From Pontiellaceae bacterium B12219 (lineage in GTDB: Bacteria; Verrucomicrobiota; Kiritimatiellia; Kiritimatiellales; Pontiellaceae), in NCBI GenBank assembly GCA_029432795.1, contig JARNMJ010000004.1, forward strand, positions 1-64,000: a DNA stretch of 64,000 bases, given 5' to 3'. The position numbers and the translations under genes are program-made. The notes under the pieces were generated by a model, which was not told the origin of the DNA, did no database searches, and saw nothing but the letters and a program-made list of their open reading frames with translations. Every line of letters begins with the position of its first letter. Position 1 is the first letter of the stretch. Shown here one piece after another: positions 1 to 10,012 of the stretch.

Positions 1-731
1 GCTGCGCGATCGAGTTCGGGATGGTTGCGCAGCTTGCTTTCAACCCGGTATAGTTTGGCAACAAGTTTAACGATATCCTCCGCAGTCGGGTTGCCAGGGA
101 TCTCCTTGAACTTGCGGCGGGCATGCGCCCAGCAGGCCGCATGAATGATTGCCGCCTTTTCAGTCGCATGTGATTTCTTGCTCAACCAGCTGGTGTAACC
201 GGCGTAGCCGTCGGTCTGCAGCAGCCCGGAGTAACCAATCAGCATCGAGTCAAGGCAGGTCGCTGCACGGCTGGCGTGCCATTCAAAGAGCACGCCTTTG
301 TCTGGCGAATGATAGGCCCATAGGTATCCGTTGGGACAATAGTCCTTTTTCGGATCCTGATATTTTATAAAGGTTTCGTCGGCCTGGATGTATCCGCTTT
401 CGCGGATTTCATTTCGCAATGCTTCATAAATGAGTGATAACCATTGGCCCACCATATACATCCAACCGCCCATAGTTTTACGGCTGATTTCAACACCGAA
501 GCGCTGCTTGAAGATCTGTTCCTGCCGGTAGAGCGGAAGGTGGTCGCAGTATTTACTAAGGATGATATGAAGAACAAGGCCGACCGTGGCGTAGGAGTTT
601 TCAATCAGTTGCTTTGGAGCGGGTGCGATCAGCGGGACAACGGAACGGTCGTCACGCTTCTTGTATTTATATCCTCTAAACGTACGATAGATACCGTCTG
701 GTTCACGTGTAGCATAAATAAGTCGAATCAT
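1..731 (-). mobile_element. IS66-family transposase, decayed fragment
   Basis: A continuous minus-strand reading frame runs from an ATG at 731 off the left edge. It decodes to the central and DDE part of an IS66 TnpC transposase: SKYCDHLPLYRQEQIF, the first catalytic Asp in IQADET (codon 378-380), the second in QTDGYAGY (codon 210-212), and the CWAHARRKF block. The N-terminal third normally present (leucine zipper, zinc finger CxxCG) is missing. Recognisable IS66 similarity starts only near position 665, and the sequence beyond it belongs to the promoter region of the gene at 799. The fragment is therefore 5'-truncated and should not be an autonomous element. The C-terminal Glu of the DDE triad lies outside the window. 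Confidence 0.85.
673..714 (+). promoter_or_regulatory. Recurrent promoter-like motif, copy 1
   Basis: The 18-mer CCTCTAAACGTACGATAG (673-690) is followed after 16 bases by GTGTAGCA (707-714). It matches four other copies in the window (2717, 21397, 23406, 44413) with consensus CCCYTAAACGTGCGATAG. It lies 108 bases before the gene at 799 and touches the truncated end of the IS66 fragment. Confidence 0.4.
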
Positions 732-798
732 TGTTGAAACGAGGTGGTGCGATAAAGAAATCGGTTCTGATTATTTTGTTTGGGAAAGAGGTGTCAGT

Positions 799-2655
799 AT
801 GGGAAAGCGGACAGCAGCGGATAAAGGTATAGTGAAGGGTGCTCCAAGCGGTTTTGTGATTAGTCTGGCCGTTCATGCTGCGGCGATTCTTCTGGCCGGT
901 CTGTTGGTGGTGTTTAATGTTACCCAGAAAGAAGAGAAAAAGTTTGTGCCGCCCAAACCGGTTGACCGTCCGAAAATGAAGCTGAAAAAGCCGATGGTGA
1001 AAGTTAAAAAGTCCGCTCAGCCGAAGTCGACCTCACGCATTGTTACCAAGGTTCAGAAGGCGTCAATGCCGGATATTCAGCTCCCGGAAATGAATGGTAT
1101 GGGAGGCGGTTTTGGTGATGGAGTTGCCGGAGGGTTTGATATCATGCCTGATCTCGAAGAGATCAGCGTATTAGGCAGTTCGCAGAGTATCGGAAATGAT
1201 TTGGAGGGGACATTCTATGACTTCAACCGCCGCCGGAACGGAAGCACATACGGGATGAATACGGATGTCTTCATCTCTGAGCTGGCGGCCTTTGTTGCCA
1301 GTGGATGGAAGACGTCTAAGCTCAGTCGGTACTATAAGTCGCCTAAAAAACTGTATACGACCACAATTGCTGTTCCTCCTATGCCGTCGCCACTGGCACC
1401 TTCGGCGTTTGGGGAACCGGACAATATGGATTTCTGCTGGATGGTGCACTATCGGGGAAAGCTGGTGCATAAGGATGGAATCAAGTTCCGGTTTGTCGGG
1501 AATGGTGACGATATTATTGTGGTGGCGATTAACGGAAAAACCGTGATGAACGGAAGTCGGGGCTGGGACCGGGATACCAGCCGCTGGGTGGATTGTGCAC
1601 CGTGGCTTCCATCATCGGCTGACAACCGAAAGTGGATTAAATGCCATGACTATGCGGCAGTGAGCGATCTGATTGTGCTGGAGCCGGGCGTTCCTGTGAA
1701 TATTGATGTCATGTTTGCTGAGGTTCCGGGCGGTCAGTTTAATGCCTTTCTCTGTGTGATGGAGGAGGGGGTGGAGTATGAGAATAATTCCAAGGCGGAA
1801 CCGATTCTGCCCTTGTTTAAAACGGCTGAGCTTCCACGCGCCCTTCAGGATAAAATTTTCCGCGGCATGCCGAAAGATGAGGTCAGCGTGACCGGTGGTC
1901 CGATATTCAACGATTATGAATCGTCTTCCCCGGAATCTACACCGAATACAGAACCGGTCCAGGATTCGGAAGGTCCGAAACCCGCTGAGCAGGGTTCTTC
2001 CGCGTTGCGTACCTGGGTTTCCAAAGATGGGAAAACGCTCGAAGCGGAATTTATGACGGCGATGGGCGATAATGTTGTGCTGAAAACCGCCAGAGGAAAA
2101 CAACTTAAAATTCCGCTCTCGGATTTGTCAGAAGAGGATAATAAATTTGTAAAACTGGCCACACCTCCCCGTTTTAAATTGGATCTGGGGAAAAAGATCA
2201 GACAGAAGCGTTTAAAATATGGAGCGGATGCCATCGGGATTAATGAGTATACGTTTACAGCTAAAGTAAAGCAGGAGTCTTCCGGCAAGTACCCGTATCC
2301 TTTGACGGTGGAATATTATGCAATCGGCTCTGAGCTTGCCGGGAATAAGTTTATTCTTCTGGACAAGGCGGAGAGCGTTTTTGTTCCGTCCGAGCTGGAA
2401 AACGGAACTGCGCACGAGTTTTCAGGCCGCACGTTTGATATGCTCGACTACAATGTCTATGAAATGCGCCGCGGCGATAAATATGCGGGCTTCCTGATTC
2501 TCGTGAAGGACCAGCGCGGGGAAGTCATTGCCCATCGCTCTTCTCCGACCTGGCTTTATAAAAATATGGATAACCTGAAAAAACTGCCGGTTGGAAGTTT
2601 TATGGATAAAACCTGCACGCGGGTCTGGCCGACTCCGTTACGTTCCGGGCATTAA
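799..2655 (+). CDS. Membrane-anchored PA14-like / SHD1-domain protein
   Basis: 618 aa. One transmembrane segment near residues 18-40 is followed by a Pro/Lys-rich stretch (about 48-85, PPKPVDRPKMKLKK) resembling the periplasm-spanning linker of TonB-type proteins. A Gly-rich hinge and a PA14-like beta domain come next (about 130-350, containing VHYRGKLVHKDGIKFRFVG). After a Ser/Pro/Glu linker there is an SHD1-like module (about 395-450, RTWVSKDGKTLEAEF and PLSDLSEEDNKFVKL), a module common in planctomycetal and verrucomicrobial envelope proteins. The C-terminal ~150 residues are unassigned. The linker suggests a TonB relative, but no TonB C-terminal domain is visible, so I call it only an envelope protein of unknown role. 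An AAAGAGG-like site precedes the ATG. It is first in the plus-strand block. Confidence 0.7.
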   Translation: MGKRTAADKGIVKGAPSGFVISLAVHAAAILLAGLLVVFNVTQKEEKKFVPPKPVDRPKMKLKKPMVKVKKSAQPKSTSRIVTKVQKASMPDIQLPEMNGMGGGFGDGVAGGFDIMPDLEEISVLGSSQSIGNDLEGTFYDFNRRRNGSTYGMNTDVFISELAAFVASGWKTSKLSRYYKSPKKLYTTTIAVPPMPSPLAPSAFGEPDNMDFCWMVHYRGKLVHKDGIKFRFVGNGDDIIVVAINGKTVMNGSRGWDRDTSRWVDCAPWLPSSADNRKWIKCHDYAAVSDLIVLEPGVPVNIDVMFAEVPGGQFNAFLCVMEEGVEYENNSKAEPILPLFKTAELPRALQDKIFRGMPKDEVSVTGGPIFNDYESSSPESTPNTEPVQDSEGPKPAEQGSSALRTWVSKDGKTLEAEFMTAMGDNVVLKTARGKQLKIPLSDLSEEDNKFVKLATPPRFKLDLGKKIRQKRLKYGADAIGINEYTFTAKVKQESSGKYPYPLTVEYYAIGSELAGNKFILLDKAESVFVPSELENGTAHEFSGRTFDMLDYNVYEMRRGDKYAGFLILVKDQRGEVIAHRSSPTWLYKNMDNLKKLPVGSFMDKTCTRVWPTPLRSGH

Positions 2656-2716
2656 AGGGTCAGTTTTTTTCAGAATCGTCTTTGTATTTGATGCCGCGCC
2701 GGTTCTTCCGCTGTAT

Positions 2717-2758
2717 CGCTTAAACGTGCGATAGGCTGGTTCGGGGTAAAAGCTAGGA
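2717..2758 (+). promoter_or_regulatory. Recurrent promoter-like motif, copy 2
   Basis: CGCTTAAACGTGCGATAG (2717-2734), 16-base spacer, then AGCTAGGA (2751-2758), 74 bases before the PEP-CTERM gene start at 2809. A second, weaker look-alike, GGTTAAATAGTGGGATTG, follows at 2768-2785. Confidence 0.45.
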
Positions 2759-2808
2759 TAACCTGCCGGTTAAATAGTGGGATTGTGATAAAAAAGGAGC
2801 AGGGATCA

Positions 2809-4145
2809 ATGCAGAAAACGGTCGTTTTAGCAGGAATTTTTATACTGGTTGCGGGAGCCGCACAGGCGGATACCTCGCATTGGAATCATGGGGGAAGCGG
2901 CAATACGGAATGGACCAATGCTGTGCGGTGGACCGACGGTATGCTGCCCGGCACTGAACAACAGGATAATGCGGTTCTGAGTGGGTCCGATACGGTGACG
3001 GTAAATTCTGAAGTCACATCAACGTATGGAGTGGATCTCTCGGTGCGAAACGCAACGGTGGATACGAGTCTGACTATCGCAGCGGACATGAGTTCCCTCA
3101 ATAAGATCGATATTTCCACTGCTGGAAATGCCACCGATAATAAAGTGGTCCAGAATGCAGGGACCGTGACTGTAAGCGGGAATGTGACTGCCGGGGGTGT
3201 TGCGGAGGGCACTGGCGTGTACGAGCAAACGGGGGGACGCTGAATGCCGGCGGAGTTATTGTTCAATCCGGAGGCGCCTACAGCATGAGCGGGGGCAGTG
3301 TTTCGACCGCTTCCATGGAAATGAAAGATGGAGGGGCCGGAAGTTTTTCTGCCGGAAGCGTGCATGCGACAGCCCTTAAGGTGGGAGTGAGCGGGGCGGG
3401 AACAATTACCCAATCAGGTACTGCTGCGGTGGAATCTGAAGGGCTTAATGTCGGAACTGAAGGCATCTATAATCTGAATGCGGGAACCTTGACTGCGACT
3501 GTGGAAGCGCCCACGGTTAACGGCACGTTAACGATTGGCGGCGGCACGTTTTCGTTGAGCCAGAATGATCTGAATGTGAACGGAAGCGGGCTTGTGGAAT
3601 TAAAGTCCGGGCTGCTTGAACACAGCTATACAGGAGGTGGCGATTTGGTGCAATGGAATGCGGACATTGCAATCAGCGGCGGCACAGTGGACATGAACGG
3701 GCAGGTCCGGATGGGTGGTGAATTTAAAGTGATCGGAAGCGATGCGACGATTGATATCAGACGTTTGAATCAGGGTGGGGGAGACTTCGTTTTTGAATTT
3801 AATGCATTTGATAATTCGGGCGGAACGGATCTGAGCACCATTGCAAATGGAAGTGCCGGTTATATTAATCTCGGGAATGTTTCGATTACCGTGGACGGTT
3901 CGAATTATCAGGGAGGAGAGGCCGTGATTACTCTGTTCGATGCCTCCTTCGGAGGCAGTGGTTTGAACGGAACTTCATCAGTTGTCAATGTGACCGGTTT
4001 TACCGGTGGACTCAGTGGTTATATTACGCAGGATCAGGAAACTGATATGGTTACCCTGACGATCGTTCCGGAACCGGCTGTTCTTGGTTTGATCGCCGTC
4101 TTCGGCGGCGGCCTGCTGATCTCCCGGCGTTTGTTCGGGGAATAA
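2809..4145 (+). pseudogene. PEP-CTERM surface protein interrupted by a frameshift
   Basis: Two adjacent frames form one gene. The first runs from ATG 2809 (AAAGGAG ribosome site at 2792-2798, signal peptide MQKTVVLAGIFILVAGAAQA) to TGA 3241-3243. The second is open through 3240-4145. At the G6 run 3231-3236 one extra G would join them as ...EQTGG-TLNAGGVIVQSGG..., which continues the Gly/Thr/Val repeat pattern without a break. The product would be a repetitive beta-solenoid-like protein ending in the PEP-CTERM sorting signal VPEPAVLGLIAVFGGGLL followed by Arg-Arg, the substrate signal of the exosortase system. As read, the first part would be released truncated and the second lacks a signal peptide. 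The cause may be a true mutation, a slippage-controlled switch or a base-calling error. Confidence 0.75.
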
Positions 4146-4161
4146 AACGAGCTGCATGCAC

Positions 4162-4193
4162 AAAGCCCCGGCGAATTGGACCGGGGCTTTTTC
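4162..4193 (+). terminator. Rho-independent terminator
   Basis: Perfect 10-bp stem AAAGCCCCGG/CCGGGGCTTT with a 9-base loop, followed by a T run. It closes the PEP-CTERM gene. Confidence 0.9.
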
Positions 4194-4434
4194 GTGTTCA
4201 TCCATATGCCCGGGGCGGCCCCGCTGTATACCTGTCTGGTTCTTGAGGAAAATCGGCAAAAAGGTGAGCGCTGAATGCTGGGATGGATTGCTTAGTATTG
4301 TGGTCCAGCAACAAATACCGGATGGGGTTAAAATTGCCTTTTCGCCTTCTGATACATTTCGGATCATAGTGTATTTGAGGGATGGGAACCTGTGATTGCT
4401 CAACTATACTGTCCCTCCCAAATAGGAGCTTTCT

Positions 4435-6852
4435 ATGTTGCAAAAGTTAACGTCGGTATCGCCAAAAAGTATGATTTTGGTGCTAAGCATTGTTGGCCTT
4501 GTGGGGCCGGTGCCGGCCACAACAGAAGCTGCAACGGAGTTGTGGTACGGGCAGCCGGCGAAAAAATGGACGGAGGCACTTCCGCTTGGTAACGGACGGC
4601 TGGGGGCGATGATCTTTGGTTCGGTGCCGATTGAACGACTGCAATTGAATGAAGAGAGTTTGTGGGCGGGGGAACCGTTGGAGAGTTATCCCGATAATTT
4701 CCGCGCAAATTTGTCCGAACTTCAGCAGTTCGTGCTTGATGGTCAGATCGAGGAGGCGCATTCGTTTGGATTGAAAAATCTGACCCAATCTCCGACATCG
4801 TTTCGGTCGTATGAACCGCTGGCCGATCTCCTGATTGAAATTCCCGAAGAAACATCGATTCGTGATTACCGTCGAAATCTGGATTTAGCGACGGGCGTTG
4901 CCTCTGTGCGCTATGAAAGCAAGGGTGTTCGCTATACCCGGGAAATATTTATTTCGGCGGTGGATGATGTAATGGCCATTCGGTTAAGCGCAGATAAGCA
5001 GGGGGCGGTGGATGCAACGATTCGTCTGACGCGTGAAAAAGATATGACCGTGACGGCTGTCGGCAATCATCGTCTGAGGATGGACGGGCAGATTGTCGAT
5101 GTCGCAGCGCCGGCTGGATATGATGATAATCCCGGCGGTTCGGGACCCGGCGGAAACCATATGAAGTTTGCCGGTCGTCTGCTTGTGCGTGCTGCCGGAG
5201 GGAGTGTTGTGGCCGATGGCGACTCACTGGTGGCCTCAGGAGCCGACGAAGTCGTGATTTTGTTCTCGGCCAAAACCGACTATAAGGTGGCGTTGCTCAA
5301 TTTTGACCGCTCCATTAATCCGGGAGCCGAAGCAGATGCCATACTGGCGAAGGTTGCCGATTCCTCCTGGCAGCAGCTGAAGAGCGATCACATTGCGGAA
5401 CATCGGGCGATGTTTGACCGGGTGACTTTAGATCTTGGAGGAGCCGAGACCGCTGAGAATCCGACCGATAAACGGCTGAATACGGTTAAAAAAGGTGGCG
5501 AGGATCCGGCTCTGTTGGCGCTCTGTTTCCAATATGGTCGGTATCTGCTGATGTCGAGTTCGCGCGGTCCTTCACAACTGCCTGCCAATTTGCAGGGGAT
5601 CTGGAACGATCGGATGTGGGCACCGTGGGAATCGGATTATCATCTGAATATTAATCTGCAGATGAACTATTGGCCTGTTGATGTCTGTAACCTTTCCGAG
5701 ACGATCGATCCGTTGGTCGATTGGTTTGTGCCCACAACAGAGCGGGGGCGGATGTCCGCAAAACGGCTCTATGATGCAGATGGCTGGGTGGTATTTACGG
5801 CAACAAATCCTTTCGGGCGGGTGACGCCCAGCGGTTCGACGAAGAATTCCCAATTCGACAACGGTGTGCTCGATCCGCTGGCCGGCGCCTGGATGGCCAT
5901 GACGCTTTGGCGACATTATGAATTCACAGGCGATCGCCAATTCCTGAGCGACACCGCCTATCCGGTGCTCAAAGGGGCCGCGGAGTTTCTGCTGGATTAT
6001 CTGGTTGAAGATTCGGATGGAATGCTTCTGGTGATCCCATCGACTTCACCGGAAAACTCCTATTTTCATCCTGAGACTGGAAAAGCCGTCCGTATCACGA
6101 AGGGCTCAACCTACTCAACGACGATCGTTCGCGCGGTCTTTGAATCAGTGATTGCCGGTTCAGAGTTGCTCGATGTGGATACGCAATTTCGCCAGCAGCT
6201 TGAAACGGCCGTCGTGCTGTTGCCGCCCGTGCAGGTCGGTGCCGACGGAACGATTCAGGAATGGGTCGAAGATTACCGCGAGCAGAACCCGGGGCATCGG
6301 CATATTTCGCATTTGATCGGGTTGCACCCTTTCTCACAAATCACACAGAAGAACTCGGAGTTGTTTGCTGCGGCCGCAAAAACGATTGAGCGGCGGCTGA
6401 CGAGCGGCGGCGGCCATACAGGATGGAGCCGGGCCTGGGTGATTAATTTCTATGCGCGATTGCTTGATGGAGATGCGGCTCACGAACATGCATTGATGCT
6501 GTTGCGAAAAAGCACCTTGCCGAACCTGTTCGATACTCATCCTCCATTTCAGATCGACGGCAACTTCGGCGGTACGGCCGGCATTGCGGAAATGCTGCTC
6601 CAGAGTCACGATGGCGAAATTCATCTGCTGCCGGCGCTGCCGAAAGCGTGGCCGGACGGTTCGGTTTCCGGCTTGCGGGCTCGCGGCGGCTTCGAGGTTT
6701 CCATGCATTGGAAAAACGGAAAACTCGTAAAGGCGGACGTAAAGTCGATTCTTGGAAATCCATTGGTAATCCATACCCCGGAAGGAAATCGGATCGAGTA
6801 TGAAAAAACCGAAACGGGTAAACATTATGAAATAGAAGGTGCTGAAAAATGA
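4435..6852 (+). CDS. GH95 alpha-L-fucosidase (or alpha-L-galactosidase)
   Basis: 805 aa with a signal peptide ending near residue 30 (VPATTEA). The N-terminal GH95 signature [14 protein letters not shown] lies near residue 50. The (alpha/alpha)6 catalytic domain shows the expected residues: the Asn pair N405 and N407 in [12 protein letters not shown], general acid E540 in STSPENSYF, and D708 in [16 protein letters not shown], corresponding to N421/N423, E566 and D766 of Bifidobacterium AfcA (from memory). GH95 enzymes are inverting exo-hydrolases that usually release alpha-1,2-linked L-fucose. Length and motifs are complete. Its stop overlaps the start of the next sulfatase (ATGA), so the two are probably translationally coupled. 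A TATACT at 4405-4410 is a possible -10 element. Confidence 0.93.
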   Translation: MLQKLTSVSPKSMILVLSIVGLVGPVPATTEAATELWYGQPAKKWTEALPLGNGRLGAMIFGSVPIERLQLNEESLWAGEPLESYPDNFRANLSELQQFVLDGQIEEAHSFGLKNLTQSPTSFRSYEPLADLLIEIPEETSIRDYRRNLDLATGVASVRYESKGVRYTREIFISAVDDVMAIRLSADKQGAVDATIRLTREKDMTVTAVGNHRLRMDGQIVDVAAPAGYDDNPGGSGPGGNHMKFAGRLLVRAAGGSVVADGDSLVASGADEVVILFSAKTDYKVALLNFDRSINPGAEADAILAKVADSSWQQLKSDHIAEHRAMFDRVTLDLGGAETAENPTDKRLNTVKKGGEDPALLALCFQYGRYLLMSSSRGPSQLPANLQGIWNDRMWAPWESDYHLNINLQMNYWPVDVCNLSETIDPLVDWFVPTTERGRMSAKRLYDADGWVVFTATNPFGRVTPSGSTKNSQFDNGVLDPLAGAWMAMTLWRHYEFTGDRQFLSDTAYPVLKGAAEFLLDYLVEDSDGMLLVIPSTSPENSYFHPETGKAVRITKGSTYSTTIVRAVFESVIAGSELLDVDTQFRQQLETAVVLLPPVQVGADGTIQEWVEDYREQNPGHRHISHLIGLHPFSQITQKNSELFAAAAKTIERRLTSGGGHTGWSRAWVINFYARLLDGDAAHEHALMLLRKSTLPNLFDTHPPFQIDGNFGGTAGIAEMLLQSHDGEIHLLPALPKAWPDGSVSGLRARGGFEVSMHWKNGKLVKADVKSILGNPLVIHTPEGNRIEYEKTETGKHYEIEGAEK

Positions 6853-8267
6853 TGAAACGTCTCTTAGGATGTTTTGCTGCGTTCGCTGCGTTCGCTGCGT
6901 TCGCTGTGTTGGGATGTTTGGCCGGACCCGTTGTTTTGGCGAACCCACCCAATATTCTTTTCATTATTATCGATGATATGGGCTGGAAGGATATCGGAAT
7001 TTCCGGCAGCACGTTCTACGAAACTCCGCATATCGATGCGTTGGCAGCCGAGGGGATGCGATTCACGAACGCCTATTCGGCTGCGCCGGTCTGCACGCCG
7101 TCGCGGGGCGCGATCTATTCCGGTAAATGTCCGGCCCGGACGCAGTACACGGCCGTCTATAACGGCAAGGCGGGGCCGGACGATCGGCTTCAGAAAAAAA
7201 GTAAATATAGCGGCGAATGGGACGAGAATTTTGAAGCGCTCCATCGCCATGCCTTGCCGGCGGGGGAATTTATTCTGCCGCAGGCTTTGGCGGCCGGTGG
7301 TTATGCAACCGGCTTTTTCGGCAAGTGGCATATTGGCGAGTGCGAGGGCTTTCAACCGGATGACCGGGGTTTTGATGTGGCCAAGGGATATCGAACATCC
7401 TATGTGCCGACCTCCAGGTCCGGGCACTGGATGAAAACCTTCCAGCAATATGGTGCAAATCTGGAGGGGGCCGATCCGGATGCTTATGTGGCCGACGTGC
7501 TGACCGAAGAGTGCATTGATTTTATCACCGCCAACAAAGATAAATCCTGGCTGGCAGTTTTATCGCACTATCTGGTTCATACACCGATTCAGCCGAAGCC
7601 GGAAAAGATGGAACATTACCGGAAGAAGCCGGAAACGGATCAGAAAAATCCCGGTTATGCTTCCATGGTGGAGTCCGTTGACGAAAGCGTCGGCCGGGTG
7701 CTCGAGGCTCTTGAGAAGTTGAATCTGGAAAAGGATACCCTCGTTATTTTTACATCGGATAATGGAGGGCTCACGCCGAATTCGACCTCGAACTATCCGC
7801 TGCTGGGCGGAAAATCCTTTCCTTTCGAGGCCGCTATGAGAGTGCCCTTCATTGTGAAGTGGCCTGGAAAAATCAAGCCGGGCATTTCGGAAGAGCGTAT
7901 TGTCGGAACGGACATCTATCCCACCATGCTCAGCGCGGCCGGTCTGCCGTTGCGACCCGAACAGCATGTCGATGGCGTCGACCTGATGCCGGTTCTAACG
8001 CAGCAGGCCCGCCTGGAAGATCGTCCAATCATCATTCATTACCCGCACTATACGCACGCTACCGGTCCGTTTTCTTCCATCGTTTCCAGGGACTGGAAAC
8101 TGATCCGGTTCTACAATGATTCGGAAGGAGCCTATCTGCTGTATAATCTGGCTGACGATCCGAATGAACAAACCGATCTGGCTGCCACACATCCGGAGAA
8201 AGTAACCGACCTTTCTTCCCGGTTGGCCCTCGCTTTAACCGAAATGAAAGCTGAGATGCCTACCTAA
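6849..8267 (+). CDS. Sulfatase (S1, formylglycine type), apparently C-terminally truncated
   Basis: 472 aa, alkaline-phosphatase fold. The catalytic cysteine to be converted to formylglycine is C82 in [13 protein letters not shown]; calcium-binding Asp residues are D42-D43 in [15 protein letters not shown] and FTSDNGG supply further metal and sulfate ligands. The signal peptide is encoded by a 9-base tandem repeat (6876-6911, Ala-Ala-Phe units). The ochre stop at 8265-8267 looks premature: the same frame continues as NPGYKPNKKALNLKTT... to TAG 8367-8369, a tail typical of this sulfatase class, and a single TAA to CAA change would give 506 aa. All active-site motifs lie upstream of the stop, so activity may persist. 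It overlaps the GH95 gene and likely desulfates the substrate that gene works on. Confidence 0.9.
   Translation: MMKRLLGCFAAFAAFAAFAVLGCLAGPVVLANPPNILFIIIDDMGWKDIGISGSTFYETPHIDALAAEGMRFTNAYSAAPVCTPSRGAIYSGKCPARTQYTAVYNGKAGPDDRLQKKSKYSGEWDENFEALHRHALPAGEFILPQALAAGGYATGFFGKWHIGECEGFQPDDRGFDVAKGYRTSYVPTSRSGHWMKTFQQYGANLEGADPDAYVADVLTEECIDFITANKDKSWLAVLSHYLVHTPIQPKPEKMEHYRKKPETDQKNPGYASMVESVDESVGRVLEALEKLNLEKDTLVIFTSDNGGLTPNSTSNYPLLGGKSFPFEAAMRVPFIVKWPGKIKPGISEERIVGTDIYPTMLSAAGLPLRPEQHVDGVDLMPVLTQQARLEDRPIIIHYPHYTHATGPFSSIVSRDWKLIRFYNDSEGAYLLYNLADDPNEQTDLAATHPEKVTDLSSRLALALTEMKAEMPT
6876..6911 (+). repeat. 9-base tandem repeat in a signal peptide
   Basis: Three exact copies of GCTGCGTTC followed by one degenerate copy (GCTGTGTTG). 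They encode Ala-Ala-Phe units in the hydrophobic core of the sulfatase signal peptide. The unit length keeps frame, so copy-number change would lengthen or shorten the h-region. Confidence 0.9.
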
Positions 8268-8394
8268 AATCCCGGTTATAAACCGAATAAAAAAGCCCTC
8301 AATCTTAAGACCACCAAGGCGTTGGCTGAAAAAGAACGGCATCAGTTTGAAGCCAAACTGAAGCAGTAGTTCCCTATAAAAAAGTGAAAATAAG

Positions 8395-9933
8395 ATGACA
8401 AGTAGAAGAGATAACGGATTTGTGCTCGCTGTAATCGCCGGGCTTGGTTTGGCTTGCGCCGGGGCGGTTTTTCCGGAACAGAAAAAGGAGATAAATCCTT
8501 ACGCGGCCACGAAAAATAATATGGCTCCTGCCACGTATGCCAACCTGAACATTGATCCTGATGCGATCAATATTCTGGCTCCGAATGTGGGAAAAATGGA
8601 TGCCAATATGCGACCGGCTGTTGCAAACCATATGATTCTGTGGAGTGCCGCGAGAAAAGCGGGGCCATGTCAGGTTGAATGGACGGTGGAGGTGCCGGCA
8701 GACGGGGGATACGGTGTAACGGCTTCCATCGATGGACAGGGATCGGGATTGGTCGTCAGCTGCAACGATCAGAAACTGGAGGCAAACGTTACAGAGGAAG
8801 GCTGGCACTTTCTGGAACTTGGGACTCTGTTTCTGAACGCGGGGGAAAACAAGGTGCGACTGGATGTTGAAGCCGTTACTGTGCAAGCCGGGAAACGCAA
8901 TAAACAATTCCGAATGAGTGCGCTCGAACTGGTGCAACCTGCAGTTAAAGAGAAGGTGCTGCAGGACGCGCTGGCCATGAGACAACAGCACGACTGGTTC
9001 AAGGATGCCGGATATGGCTTGATGTTTCAGTGGACCAATCGCGCAACGCCTCCCGAAGGGCCTGTCAAGGCATGGGAGCAGAAAGTGAATGACTTTAACC
9101 TCGATGGTTTCATCCAACTGGTAGAGGACTCCGGCGCGGCATACGTGATCTGGTCCGTCACATGGGGAAATCAATATATCTCCGCACCGATCCAGTCTCT
9201 GGAAAAAATTATTGCCGGGCGCACAACGACCCGTGATTTATTGGGCGAAATGGCGGACCGGCTCCATGAAAAAGGCATCAAGCTGATCTTTTATTACCAT
9301 TATGGCTATGAATGCTACCACGCACAGGATACCGAGTGGTTAGAAGCCGCGGGCGGATATAAGGCCGATAAAACAGAACTCTATACCAACTTGATGAACA
9401 TTATATCGGAGGTTGGAACCCGCTATGGCGATAAGCTCGATGGCTGGTGGTTTGATGGCGGGGCACGCTATTTAAATTGCCATTTCGATGGGACTTCGGC
9501 TGCGGAAGGGATCTTAAGTGCTCCGTTTAAAGCTTACACGCAAGCGGCCAGAAGCGGGAATCCTGAGCGGCTGGTGGCATACAATTCATGGATTAAACCC
9601 CGTATCACCGAATATCAGGATTATTATGGCGGCGAGGGGAAAACTTCATTCAATCCAGCCGAATTAACAGATGGTATTATCAATACCGGGCGGCAGCAGG
9701 GATTGCAGGCGCATGGCTGTTTTACGCTGAAAAGAAGGTGGGGGCATATTGATCGGGATACGACAATTGCAACGCCGAAATACAGTTTGAAACAATTGAC
9801 GGGCTTCGTGACCAAGGCACAGCAAAACCGTTATCCGCTGTCGATCAATCTGGAGATGTACGAGGACGGTTCCGTTTCGCCGGAGTCTTACGCTTTGTTG
9901 AAAGAGTTGAAGGCCGCGGTTCGAGTGAAATAG
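8395..9933 (+). CDS. Divergent GH29-like glycosidase with N-terminal beta domain
   Basis: 512 aa. After a signal peptide (VIAGLGLACAGAVF) comes a CBM-like beta-sandwich (about 60-185, EWTVEVPADGGYGVTASIDG) of the kind placed before GH29 domains. The TIM barrel then starts at WFKDAGYGLMFQWTNRATPP, the counterpart of the GH29 opening 'FGxFxHWG'. DGWWFDGG contains D354, aligned with the GH29 nucleophile. The usual KHHDGF motif is replaced by the region AAYVIWSVTWGNQY. The protein may therefore be a distant fucosidase or a different retaining glycosidase of that clan. It follows the sulfatase by about 25 bases beyond that gene's ancestral stop, in the same run. Confidence 0.7.
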   Translation: MTSRRDNGFVLAVIAGLGLACAGAVFPEQKKEINPYAATKNNMAPATYANLNIDPDAINILAPNVGKMDANMRPAVANHMILWSAARKAGPCQVEWTVEVPADGGYGVTASIDGQGSGLVVSCNDQKLEANVTEEGWHFLELGTLFLNAGENKVRLDVEAVTVQAGKRNKQFRMSALELVQPAVKEKVLQDALAMRQQHDWFKDAGYGLMFQWTNRATPPEGPVKAWEQKVNDFNLDGFIQLVEDSGAAYVIWSVTWGNQYISAPIQSLEKIIAGRTTTRDLLGEMADRLHEKGIKLIFYYHYGYECYHAQDTEWLEAAGGYKADKTELYTNLMNIISEVGTRYGDKLDGWWFDGGARYLNCHFDGTSAAEGILSAPFKAYTQAARSGNPERLVAYNSWIKPRITEYQDYYGGEGKTSFNPAELTDGIINTGRQQGLQAHGCFTLKRRWGHIDRDTTIATPKYSLKQLTGFVTKAQQNRYPLSINLEMYEDGSVSPESYALLKELKAAVRVK

Positions 9934-10012
9934 GCCGGAAGGGTTTAATGATTCATTCCTGAAGCCTTTTCAGACGGTACGCTGATACAGATTAAATAGG
10001 TAAGAATTTGAA

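Noticed and set aside
799-1050. TonB energy transducer
   Set aside because: The membrane helix and Pro/Lys linker fit, but the TonB C-terminal domain is absent and PA14-like and SHD1 domains follow instead.
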